Assembly: GCA_037074765.1 (NCBI GenBank)
Contig: JBAMDO010000079.1
Location: forward strand, 62,001 to 126,000
Origin: Mansonella perstans
Lineage: Eukaryota > Nematoda > Chromadorea > Rhabditida > Onchocercidae
DNA: 64,000 nucleotides
Direction of reading: 5' to 3'
In this document: positions 48,845 through 64,000 of the stretch, piece after piece
Position numbering within the stretch: position 1 is the first letter of the stretch
Layout: each line of letters begins with the position of its first letter
The notes under the pieces: generated by a model
The model's database searches: none
Seen by the model: the letters and a program-made list of their open reading frames with translations, nothing else
Told to the model about the DNA's origin: nothing
Position numbers and translations under genes: made by a program

Positions 48845-51800
48845 TTATTCAATATATGAATCAGTTTGTGGTTGTTTGTATGGCGTGAGATCAAGTGTTA
48901 ACATTCCGGAGACGGTATAACTGGATGGATGCGGGTAAATACCGATAATGGCATCAGCTTTATTATAAAATTCCTCTTTTAGCGATATGACGATTAGTTG
49001 CATGTCAACACGCGCACGCTCACAGATGAAATTTGCGACCTATAATTTGTTGTAATAGATTCATAAATCGCCAGAAATATATATTGAAGCAAATAAAATG
49101 AGGTTTCAGAAACTTTCTTATCGTGATAATACACGAATTTTTCTTTAGCTTTCATGATACCGATAATTATCTAATGAGAAATCACTTTGACAATAAAAAT
49201 ATAATGACATATGAGAGAAAGTGTGATTGGATTGAAAGTTTTTCGTACTTTTGAGCACAATCCGCAACCTCTTACTAATATATCCGTTCAGAAAATCAAA
49301 CCTTGCCAATATTAGTATTATCCAGTGCAGCATCAACTTCATCCAGGATGAAAAATGGTGATGGACTACGAGCATGAAAAGCGAAAAGTAATGCTAATGC
49401 TGCAACAGTCTTTTCACCACCACTCAAGTTATCCATTGGCCGGAAACGTTTACCAGGTGCTACGCAGTTGTAGGCAATGCCTTCAAGATATGGCTCTTCC
49501 ATATTCTCTTCACCAAGGAATGCTTGGGCACTTTCATTGCGGCTGAGTTTCTAAAAAATGATGAAATGAGGAAAAAAAGGCAATAGAAAGAAGAAAAGCA
49601 AAAAATGTAAAAGATTTAGATTCCAAAACTTTCAAGAAATAATTCATTTCATCCTCTCTAAATTCTGCACAGTTCACGCACAAAAAAGAAATGACAACTT
49701 AATCAAGGATAAGTTAATATGCTGACTTTGTAGATGTCATCAATTTTCTGCGAAACAGGCTCGAAGCATTCATGAAATCGATGATAACGATCAGTTTTAA
49801 CTTTTTCAAATAATAAACGAATCTTTCGCGCTTTTTTTCTGGCCAATTCGCATTCTTCCGTTGTTTCGGCTTCCTTCTCTTTGACTATTTCCATTCTGTC
49901 AATAGATAAATGATACAAACAAATCAAAACAAAAATCAGAATAGTACTTGAGAAAGGTGTATGTTCAATATGTGTGTATATGAACAGTGATGCTGAAAGC
50001 CAAATTAACATTTCTAACCTTTCCTTTGCTTTCAAATTTGGTGCACTGATTCGTGAAATTTTAGCCTGTGAATCACTAACTTCTTTGTTCAGTTTGTCTA
50101 ATGCCTTCTTCACTTCCTCGTCATTATCATACTGAAATCATCATTTTAAAAAGTGAAATACTGTGAAATATCTTCTAAAATATCCATCTTTGCCTCTTCC
50201 TGTCTTTCTGCCATCCTCGTCATTACCTTTTTTCAGTCATTAGTCACTGATAAACTCAACGTCCATTTTTGTTTTTTTCTGATAGGTACAAGTTTTTCAG
50301 GACAATAATGTTATGAATAGTTCTGATGACATTTAAGATTTAATTATAACGATGCAAATACTTCATGATTATTATACCTCTCTCAGATTAATTGGAAGTG
50401 TTCGGTAATCCACTTGTATTTGTGCTTCACGATCCATCTGTTCGTGTGAGAGTTGCTGTGAATCACTTACACTTACACTTGCACCTGTAGTACCTGAAAA
50501 AAAAATAATTTTATGATTATGCTCCGCATTTACAATAACCACTCAAATATAAAATTGCATTTAATTTCATTTCAACGATAACCTAATCATGTTTGTCAAC
50601 TTAACCGAACACAAAGCAACTATTAGCTTGCTTTATTTGATTTCACTTTTTGTTTATGAACTTCTAATTTGATCAAACGAGTAATACTCCTAATAGCTCC
50701 TGGTCACTCAAAAATAATGCGACATCACAATCTAAATGTACTACTGCTGATACGGCGAACGTCAGAATTGGAATCAATTCCTATTTCTTCAATGAAAAGA
50801 AAGAAATATTAGTAGAAAAAGAGATATATTAGGAGAAAATGACAAAATGGAAGAAAAACTTTCAAGCACAATGTTCGTTGTTTTGGCAATGATTTCGTTA
50901 TCAGCTTTATGTAAATTACTATCAAGATCATGGTATTATACGAGAACAACCAAAACGATTACGGCTATTATTCTAAAGAAAGCCTACAATGTAGATTCAG
51001 TTATTTCTCTTTATTCATTCTCTAATTAGGCTATCGATAGTTCGAATAGTCAATTCCTGAAAACTAAAAAAATGAGCAAAAAAAAAAAAAAAAAAAAAAA
51101 TTACTTGAAGGGATAGTATCATCAATTTCAATATCGGCAAGAGAACCTCGAAGCAATGGCAATTTGATGCCATTCATTTTACACTGATGCAGTAATGAGT
51201 GACGCTGATGACGCCGTCTCACAATAGTTTGTTCCAGTGCCGCGGCGGTTTTCTCTGCTCCGGCTACCTACATAATTAACGCAGTAGAACTATAAATGTA
51301 TTAAAGTTGGTCTCATCGTAAAATTATCCCACTGCCAAAAGCATTTTTCATTTCTCATTTGAACTAGAAACTGTTTGTCGGTAATTATTTTTACCCATAG
51401 CTGCAAATGATTTTACCAATAATAGGTTGTATCTCAGCCAGTGATTATAGATTCTCATTGATGACAAATAAAGATAACTTCGACCATTCTAAAACTGTCA
51501 AGATAGTAACAGTAAAAAGGGACCTTAATTGGTTACTTCCTGAACTCTTCCCTGGACCAAATCAAATCTAAATAATTTGTTAATTACAAAGTAAAGTAAA
51601 TTTGGAATGAATACTTCACGAGCGGCTTGCTGCGCAGCTTTTTTTAGAACACTTATTTCAGCATCACTATCTTCGACCAATGCTTTTTTCGAAATAATTG
51701 CCATTTTCATTTGTTCCAATTCAGTTTCCAATTTTTTCAGTGTCTTAAAATGGAATTGATTTTTGCAGGATTAATAGGATAAAATCTTTAAACCATAAAA

Positions 51801-54800
51801 TAATAACACAGTAACATTACCTTATGTTCCTCCTCTTCTTTCCTTTTCAAATCTTCAATTTCTTTCGTTAAACGTTTTACTTTTTCTGCTTCTTGCTTCT
51901 CTTTCACTGAAATACAAATTATCTCAGTACAGATACATTACTAGTACAGTACAGATATATTACTCGCAGATAATCTCAAATATAGGTAATCTTATAATTC
52001 TGCAAAAACGAAGTTTTCGTGTTACACTCGAATTGATTTTATAAGTCGAGAATAGTACTGTACATATCCAAAGAGTACAGAATGTCATACCATAAATCCA
52101 TGCAAAAAAAGTATTTTTGTCAAAAATGAAGAAAAAAGAAAAAGTTTACAACGCTTGTCCTCTGATTTTAAATAGTCCAGTTCATTTCGCAAGCGATCCA
52201 ATTCATTATCAAATTTCTTCAATTGATCTTGCATTTCTTCATGAAAACGCATCTCGCGCTGTTCATATTGACTTGAAATAATATAAGAATTGTTTAGAGC
52301 ACCTTATCCGAGGAGTAGCAAATTGTTACTAGTCAATTAAAGAACAATCGAAAAAAAAAATCAAATGGCACGTGAAACTGGGATCCATACTTATTTTGGA
52401 ATATTGTAAGATCATAACATCAAAGAAGAAAAAAAAGATATGCAGATCAACCATACCGAATATCTTTAATGTTTGTACGCTTGCAAAATTCGCGGAATAC
52501 TTCATCGGTTATGACATTTCGTTTATGTTGTAATTTTTCAATTTGTACAAGTCGTTCCGCCATTCTCTGTTCAATCTCATCTATTCGTGGCTAAATTTTG
52601 CTTAAGTTAGCTGTTAATGAAAAATAGCAATTTTTTTCTTGCAAAGACATTTAAAAGGTTCCTCCATCGATCTTCCATGAACTGCTCATGATATATTATT
52701 TGATAATAATTTATATTTATTTAAATAATGTCGAAGCATATGGCAAAAGATTCCCATACGAGATTAATGACGTATTCTCGCTCATGATTAAATAATGTCA
52801 CCCTTAAATAGAATCCACAATAGAGAAACAAAAATTTATCTTCACCGATAAAGTCCATCAAAAATGAAAATTTAATCGCTAATTCAAGACAGGAATTAGA
52901 ATCAGAAAACGATAGAATTGAAGAAAAAAAAGCAATTAAATCAACGAAATCAATGACGATTCAATGAAAGCAACGCAACTACTGATGTTAAATCGATAAG
53001 TTAGCGCAACATGAACCAAATGATTATTGCAATTTAGATATTGAACAGTTGGAAACAGTTGGTTAAATCAGCTGCTAATTTTAAATTATACTTACCTGAA
53101 TAAGTGAAAGTTCACTATTAAGAGTTTCAAGATCTTGCTCAAGCTTCTTAATTGTTTGACTCGTTATCTTCGTATGTTCATTTCGGGTACTTTTGAGACG
53201 ATTTTCAAGATGAATCAGTTGATTTCGCTTCATTTCCACATCAAGCTCCTTCTTACGCGTTCGATGCAATTGCTGAAGTTCATCTTGCAATTTCATCCGA
53301 CTTTCCTTCAGTTTCCTGTAAATATTTCTTTCTTTTCCTGCATCGTCATCTAATTTAATAAATATGTTCCATTTTCAGAATGTCTAAGCACGTAAAGTCA
53401 ATTAATCAATAACAGTTCAGGCTATCGCTTTCGCCTAATACTAAGACGTTACGCAAGAAATTGTATGCGTTTCGAAACAAGTAATAACAGCTAAAGAAAT
53501 CTTTCTGTTTAACCAGAGATCATTTTTTTTTTTAAGAAAAAATGTCGAGAAAATAAACCTAATAGCATTTTCGTCCCATTTCTTGGCTCGTTGTCGCAAT
53601 TCTTGACCCCCTCCTGATATGATCCCGCTTCTTTCGAATAATGTCCCGTCCAATGCTACCGCTTTGTATCGATCCGAAGCACTTCCATAAGCTAGGTATC
53701 TGCAATAAATTAAAAGTATGCTGTCAGAAGCAAACATGCAGCCCAATAATTCTATTATTATTATTTACATATAGAACCAAGTAAATAATAATACTGACAA
53801 ATGGAATTGAAACTATACTAATTACTTATGATCTTGAGTTTCCTCTTCTGTTTAATTAATAATACATAGATTAACGAAATCTAAATGGCGAGTTTAAAAT
53901 AAAATAAAATAAAATTAATCAATGTATCAATTTATATTACAAACATAAAAATGTAGTAGCTCAGTCTCCTCACAACAATAACTCAAGACTAACTAAATAA
54001 CTATAATATCAAATAAAGATGAAGATTGAGATTTCGCAAAATTCTAGATGAAAATACTTTGCGTCTTCTGGTGTTTCGCAGACAAGCGCATTGCCGCATG
54101 CAAACTGAAGGGCTTTCCGTGCGACCGGATTATTACACTGTATAACATCGAAAACCAACTTTACACCTCGAGGCTCAGTCAGCTCTCTGAAATTCAAGTC
54201 ATGAATACATTACAATCTTTACTTTTACGTTCTCTATTAATAGCATGATTCAGCGTCGGAATAACAAGAATGCTAAAGATGTTAGATGAGCGATTTATAT
54301 TTATTCCACCGGCTTGCTGAACTGCCAGTATTTGACAAACATGAGCGAAAAGAAAAGTCAGGGTACCGCAATTTTTCTTTGATTGGATGAACATCCAGAA
54401 TTGATAAAGGAAGGAAAGTTTCGGGTGCAAGACGCTGTTCTTTCAAATAAACAATACTTTCCCGAGCTGTTTCATCTGTATCACAAACAATGGACATCAT
54501 ATTTTTAGCTAACACCTGCAATGACAGTTTTACTCTGCACTTTTTATTAAAAGTTATCAAAATTTTTTTTTAATTTCATTAAAATCAATTTTTAAATTCA
54601 TGGTAATAATCTTATTAAAAGAAATCTTTATTAAAATCACTTTTTTTTTTTAATTCATAGTAATAATCTGAAATTGGTAGAAAGAACTAAACAAATCGTA
54701 ATCTCTGAGTTTAGATATAATTACATAAATTTCCAGTGAATTTGTATTTCAGTAAATGGCCAGCAAAAATCAAACTTTGGTAATGGCAATTTGAAATCGT

Positions 54801-57800
54801 CGATGAGATGGTTGGCACAGGTCAACCAAACGACCGTAGACACGATCCGGAAAGATACGTTTCAAATTTTCGATGGTTTCATTTCGCTTTCTATTCCGCT
54901 CTGATTCCGCTGTGTCACCATGTGCCTCTGACAGCTGTCGTGAAACACTATTTAATTCTGTTGTTACCTTTTCTAAACGTTCTTTTGATTCGCGTACCTG
55001 CAAAAAACCTTTGTTTGTTAAAATCTGAAGTTGTCGACAGTATGTTGAAGGACGAAACAAATTCTTGCTCAGTCGGTAATGGATCATACTACGCACTATG
55101 AACTTTATATAATAAAAAGTAAAAAATCAAGCATTCAATGTAGGAAAACATGGAAATCCAGAATCCAAAAATTTGAGTCAAATTTTTTGGTTATGTGAGT
55201 TAATTTACTTATTAAAATTTACTTATCAATTTACTTATTAAAAAAATTGAAGAACTTTACTTTTGAATGCTCAAATCATTGCGACACATTATCTAATTTC
55301 AATTAGTCTTCTTTATATATTTAAGCTAATACATTTCATCTAATATATTTAAGACAGTCAAGGATAAGGCAACATTTGCAATAAAATAAAACAATAAGGA
55401 ATACCTGAACTTCCAGGTTTTGCAAGTTTTTTTTCTCGTCATCAATCAGATTATTCTGGGATACGATATTTTCTGCAAGCTGTTCTCCTTGGCGCGAAAT
55501 ACGTTCAATTTCTTGTTCCTTCTGAAAAACTCCCTTCAAATTCGGTAAATTAATTAAAAATTCTAAGATCAATAATTTCCCGTGTTGAACCTACGTCTAT
55601 TCTTGTATATTCCGCCACAGTTTAATAATGTTAAAATATTATAGTACCATATATACTGGAATTCAAAACTGAATTTCCAATGAAGGGATATCCGTTAACT
55701 CATCCATTTTGCAATGCAGAGAAAATATATTTAGTTTTTTCTGAAGCATATTTCATGCAATCTACCAAAGCAATGATTATACCAAGACAAATTTCACGAA
55801 AAACGAACGTTTTTAACGCGATCTTTTGCATGAGCCAAACGCCTCTGCTCAAATTGCAAATTATTCTTTTCAGTTTCATGTTCTTGTAACAATTTGTTAA
55901 GTTCCATATCTATCACACCGCATCGTTTTGTTGCTTCACCCTTCAGTTCATAATATTCGTTTACCTGCAACGAAATCATATCACGCTTATATAAAACATA
56001 TTTATGTATAATAAATATTTAAAGCGAATGCAAATTTTCAGCTACCAAAGAATATTTGGAATATTTACACTCAACAAATTACTTTAACTATGCCTCATTT
56101 CCATCACTGATGGCCAAATTAGTTACCTGAGCATCACTTAATTGCATTGCCAATTCTTCTGACTCAGCAGCAAGTTTCTCTTCACACTCTTGTTTCTTCT
56201 TCTCAACATCCCTAAATTCAGTGAATCATAACAAAGACATCTAATTTGAAAAACCTAAATCACTATAAGACATCATAATTCCATACTTCAGTTGCTGTTT
56301 CAGTGTGACTACATTGTTCTCGTGGGCTTCAGCTGCTCGCTGGGCGTTAGCATGTGCTTTATTGGCCATTTCAAGCTTTGCTTTCACATGCACAACTCCT
56401 TGTTTAGCAGCAACATATCGTGGCTTTTGTGTCATTACTTCTTTCTCCTAAAATGTCTATTGTAGAAATCATACTCGCGGCACGTACGACAACCAGAAGT
56501 CAATAATGAACAAAAGGAAGTACGGATAATTTAGACGGGTTAATAATTTTCAAATAGAATATATCGAATATCAAGTATGCGGCATGCATTGCCAAATTTT
56601 CAGAGTATTTCACTTTGCTGCATTCCTTATCCGTCATTACTGAAGAAAAAGGAAAACTTTTCTGGATCCATAAATATGCAGCATAAGTAAGTGGCAAACC
56701 AACCACACATAAGCTCCCAGGCAGCACCAATTCCATATGAAAAGATTGTTGACGTTATCATGAAAAAAGAAGCAAATAATAGTGTTACATATGTGTATAT
56801 TTTCAAATAACATACCTTTGCCGATGTTTTATTTTCCAGCTTATGAACTTCTTTCAAAACTTTCTTATGCTCGTGTTGCTTCGCTGTCACGGCTGCATCA
56901 CATTCTGCTTTTTTACTCGTCAACTCGGCTACTATTTCCTTCTTACGGTTCCAGTCGCTTGTCGTTTCATCGGCCATTTTTTCCGCATAAAACAGTTGCA
57001 GAAGATACACTTGACGTTGTTTCGATTCCTACAATCCAGTAATAACAAATTTGACAATAGCTACCAATAATCAAGGCTAAAAAAATGCATCTTTTAAAGT
57101 TGGCATTGTTGCAGGAATCTGCCCAATGATAGACTTATAAAAATTTTCAGGTAATTCCCTATAAGCAGAGCAATCACTAGTCTGAATCCGATTTTGTATA
57201 ATGGAGACGATATACACAATAAAACTGTTGCATCCAATTAACCTTAAGCACCAGCACTTCGGTATCTATTGATTAATTAAGACATAGTTCTCAGTTTTTT
57301 CCAAGCTTTCCTTATGCAAAATATTTAATAACATTCCTCGTCAATTATCTAAGGACTGTACTAGTGATTTTTTCTATTACTTCATCAGGCAGCATTTCCT
57401 TTTATTCTGAACTAACCTTCATAACAATCTGGCGATAATTTAAAGTCAAGCTACGTGACGACAAGTTATTACTCAATAAGTAATCCTATGTAAATAAACC
57501 ATCAAAATGAAATATATGCTAAGTATCAAGCTAGCGAACCAGTTCTTCCTTCAACATTTGATATTTTTCGGCTTCATCCCTTTCCAGCTTAGCTTCACGC
57601 TTTTCTAGTGCAATTCCCCGACGCTTATTTAAGTTAAACGCTGCTTCCTCTTCCGCCTTTGCCAATTCACCTTTCAGGCGGTCATAATCAGCTTGAAATT
57701 CACATGATCTAAAAAATTGTGCAGTGGCATTAAAACTTTCTACAAAAGTATAAGTTCACATGCACTTACGAAAAAGGTGATTTCAAAATAAAATCCGAGT

Positions 57801-59417
57801 TATTTGGGTCCGTGAATATTACGCATACAATACCAAGGAAAACCGAACCGTGAAATCTCCTCAAACATATGCGTTAATTCTCGTGGATTTTTCACTGCAA
57901 CCTGTTCAACCTGTCCCTGGTATACAAGAAAATTTTTCGCCTTCATGAAAACATTTATTCCTTCCAGTGCATGACCATACTGTTGTGGTGTAACAGTCTG
58001 CAATTATTTGAAGTTGTCAAAAAAAAAAAAAAAAATGCACTTATGATAAAGTAAGAAATCTAGCATCTCTTAATCTAGCACTAGCACTAGCATCTAGCAA
58101 TCTAGCACTCAGTTAGCATTTCTTCTTTCATACTAAATAAATCTACGAAGAAATGTGAATGTAATGTATGCAACAACATACAACATTAACTGACATAATC
58201 AACTATGAGCAAAACTAAAGCAAGGCTATTACAAGTAATATGCAAATGAGTTAAGTAATTTGACTGGATCGAAAAAACTGTTTCTATAATGAAGTTAAAT
58301 TAACTAAAATATTATGCAATACCTTGCCATCAACGCGATATTCTGAACCAGATCCAGTTACCAAACGCGTAAAAGCACGCATATTTCCATCATCATCTTC
58401 ATAATTCATTGTCACATGGCAACGATTTGCTACTGCTTTACCCACTGGTGCACCATGTATTAAATCCTGCAAAGTGTTTAAAACTAATACATAATTGTTG
58501 AGGTAATTTTAAAAGATCTGTCAAATCACACTAGTCATATGTATCGTATAAATATAATCATACAAACTTATCATAGAGAAAAAAGTCAAGTGATATAAAT
58601 AAGGTAGTAAGTGGAAGGATTGACGATAATCTACTGTAAATCATACTGTAATCATGGATAACATAATTTACTACAAATCATAAATCTATTGAGAAAATTG
58701 ATTCAGTATATAACCGTATCATGTTCAAGTTATAACTTTTAGCAATGTAATTTCAATTGTTATTTAAAAATATATTCTACTAACATGTAACTTCTTCACT
58801 CTCAGATTACTTGCTTTCTCGCCAAGCACAAAACACATTGCATCCATCAAATTTGATTTACCTAAAATATATTTTACAACAGTTCAACTGCTTAGAAAAA
58901 TTGCCTGCAAAGTAAAATAAGCAAGTAATAAATCAATAAAGAGACAGAAATACTCGAGATTCATTACATTGCATACAAACTCGATTTGTTTCGAATATTA
59001 CTAGTAATAATTCATTGGCTGTAGTGAATAATATAACATTAAATAATCTATAAGTAGGAAAAAAACTGCTATAATGAAAACCCGCGACGATTAATCAATA
59101 ATATATGCTTCTTTTAATCTCTTTTCACTTTCTTTAATCAAATTGAAAAATTTTTCAAACTGTTCATATGGCATTTATAAACTTGTCTTCCGAAAGAAAA
59201 CATCATAAGGATGATTGTGCTAATATAAGCTAGATGAAACTAATAACGATAACGATATTGAAGCGGAATGCTGATACATTTAGTGATGAAAATGAAGTAC
59301 TGTATTACCTGATCCATTGGGACCAATAATTGCTGTGAACTGCTTGAATGGTCCAACTATTTGATTGCCTTTGTAAGATTTAAAATTTTCCAATTCTAAC
59401 GTATGCAATCGCCCCAT
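48845..59417 (-). CDS. smc-1: SMC1, cohesin core ATPase (complete)
   Basis: SMC1 pairs with SMC3 in cohesin, which holds sister chromatids together and shapes chromosomes. Twenty-five exons, all in frame, encode 1238 residues (human SMC1A has 1233): 59309-59417, 58785-58861, 58323-58466, 57849-57997, 57540-57708, 56816-57028, 56287-56447, 56127-56211, 55809-55964, 55405-55521, 54776-54997, 54367-54515, 54058-54186, 53559-53699, 53096-53315, 52457-52590, 52150-52271, 51821-51906, 51615-51743, 51105-51267, 50378-50493, 50019-50131, 49727-49895, 49302-49550, 48845-49039. Walker A is GPNGSGKS (32-39) and the Q-loop Gln is about 137. The hinge is about 513-660 with ISGGG at 654-658. The ABC signature LSGGE is at 1133-1137 and Walker B FFILDE at 1157-1162. 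Long coiled coils flank the hinge. All catalytic motifs are intact. The acceptor at 52272 (TTTCAAG) is slightly irregular. In C. elegans the orthologue is called him-1. Confidence 0.97.
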
Positions 59418-59422
59418 TACTA

Positions 59423-59432
59423 CTGAAAAAAA
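59423..59432 (-). promoter_or_regulatory. Probable spliced-leader acceptor of smc-1
   Basis: On the minus strand TTTTTTTCAG ends at 59423, five bases before the start codon at 59417. The distance is typical of nematode trans-splice sites and no upstream coding exon is needed, since the protein starts exactly where SMC1 proteins do. Confidence 0.65.
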
Positions 59433-60460
59433 TTCAAATCATGCATGAAAATTCAAATTGAAATTGCAACAAAATGATATTAAAATCTTTTCCTAAGAAT
59501 TGTAAGATTAAAAACAGAACTATGAAATTCAGGAAAGAGATACTAATGTCACAAGTTGCAAATTTTGAATAACAAAATTACAAATGGCAAGCAAACTTAT
59601 CCAAATTTCTACTAATGAAATCAAACAATATTACTTGTTAATTATTCGATTATTATCTTCAAAATTACTTTTCATTTTCAAAATTTTTCAGAAATTTTAA
59701 AACTTTTAAATCACTCTCAATAATCATTTGCTTTGTTGCCCCTATCTGATGATTTTAACAATTTTTCACTCTCTGATACATATCATTTAGCGTTTCCTAC
59801 AATGTATCTTACATCCTTTTTCTACGTCAACTGTATTCACGGTAAAATAGAAATTGATATGAATCCGATTTCTGCTAAATTGTCAAAAGATCTCAAATGG
59901 ATCTTTGTATTAATTGCCAATGAAACTAATCAATTTTAATCATTTCATATAAATTAATTACTTTTCATAATTAAAAATTTGTATAAATCGATTAATGACA
60001 TTTCCCAAGACTCTAGTTCGATCCTAATAAACATCTAAGGTTAAAGTTCAAGCCAAAAAAGACAAAAAGCTTTCACTAATTTAAACAAAACGGCCAATGA
60101 AGCGTAAACAAATGTTCAGTATACATATAAACCACAGAAATCAACTGCTAGAGGGAAAATTCTCCAGGTTGTTTTTGTATCATATTGGAAGAAAAATGTT
60201 TCATCTCGTATCTGCGTTAAATCTTGACATTTTATAGCTAATCGTTTTAAATGCCATTAGGTAGTATTACTTGGTTTTTAATTTAATTCTTCTTTTTTTA
60301 AATTTATTTTTAAATGTATTTATTAGTATTTTAAATTTTAAAATTTAAATTTATTTATTAAAAAGCTTGGTTTTAAATTTATTAGTAGCAATTGTGGGGG
60401 ATTTCACGCTGAATGAGTACAAATTATAAACTTCTAACTTATTTTATGGATCAAAACTTA
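59433..60460. other. Divergent promoter region between smc-1 and GlnRS gene
   Basis: The two start codons are 1061 bases apart and point away from each other. The stretch is AT-rich and holds no supported gene; a 68-codon open frame on the plus strand near 59733 lacks splice signals and coding character. The promoters and transcribed outrons of both genes should lie here. Confidence 0.55.
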
Positions 60461-60469
60461 TTTTTATAG
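60461..60469 (+). promoter_or_regulatory. Probable spliced-leader acceptor of the GlnRS gene
   Basis: TTTTTATAG ends at 60469, leaving a nine-base leader before the ATG at 60479. No upstream exon is apparent. Confidence 0.55.
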
Positions 60470-60478
60470 GTGTGAGAA

Positions 60479-63906
<3,428 letters not shown>

Positions 63907-64000
63907 GTAACTTTATTTTATTCCTGCAAGTTGCTTTATATTAAGAATTAAAAATCTGTTGTAGGGTTGCTGAATTTCGGTGCAACTCATGACATATTCT

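Noticed and set aside
49249..49268. Tiny exon-like sequence in the last smc-1 intron whose first codons (VADC) resemble the start of the true last exon (VANF)
   Set aside because: Including it would shift the frame and bring a stop soon after. The direct junction 49302 to 49039 gives a perfect SMC1 C-terminus, so this is probably chance.
63961..64000. Tenth exon of the GlnRS gene after a TGTAG site at 63964
   Set aside because: In the required phase the third codon is a stop, and no frame matches the GlnRS sequence expected after the exon ending at 63906; it is treated as intron.

Overview
This is eukaryotic DNA, very AT-rich, with many short exons split by AT-rich introns. Splice acceptors are mostly of the TTTTCAG type. 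All four gene starts in the window have a strong acceptor-like site only a few bases upstream of the start codon, the pattern expected where a spliced leader is trans-spliced on. Together with two conserved eukaryotic proteins, this points to a nematode. A filarial or other spirurid worm is my inference from base composition and intron style; no database search was possible.

Layout, left to right. (1) About 0.6-28.9 kb, minus strand: one large gene of at least 15 small exons separated by introns of up to 6.4 kb. It encodes a Ser/Thr-rich, charged, probably disordered protein that I do not recognise. It runs off the left edge. (2) 28.9-42.3 kb: a long gene-poor stretch with microsatellites, short tandem duplications and a few weak coding-like fragments. 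(3) 42.3-47.7 kb, plus strand: an 11-exon gene for a 673-residue zinc-finger protein that is an internal duplication of one cassette (a FLYWCH-like CxxC...HxC module followed by a C2H2 finger). (4) 48.8-59.4 kb, minus strand: a complete 25-exon gene for the cohesin ATPase SMC1 (1238 residues), tail-to-tail with gene 3. (5) 60.5 kb to the right edge, plus strand: the first nine exons (396 codons) of cytosolic glutaminyl-tRNA synthetase, head-to-head with smc-1 across about 1.06 kb.

SMC1 and GlnRS are housekeeping genes. Every smc-1, zinc-finger and GlnRS junction listed keeps frame, and the summed lengths are whole codons for the two complete genes. The left-hand gene is different: nearly all its internal exons are frame-neutral, it has a decayed copy of part of its largest exon, and it has a possible alternative last exon. 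That suggests heavy isoform variation.

I see no bacterial-type operon, CRISPR array, virus or intact transposon. The most interesting items are the duplicated zinc-finger cassette, the modular left-hand gene with its decaying exon copy, a spliced-leader-like 22-mer in the gene desert, and a very homogeneous 53-bp tandem array.
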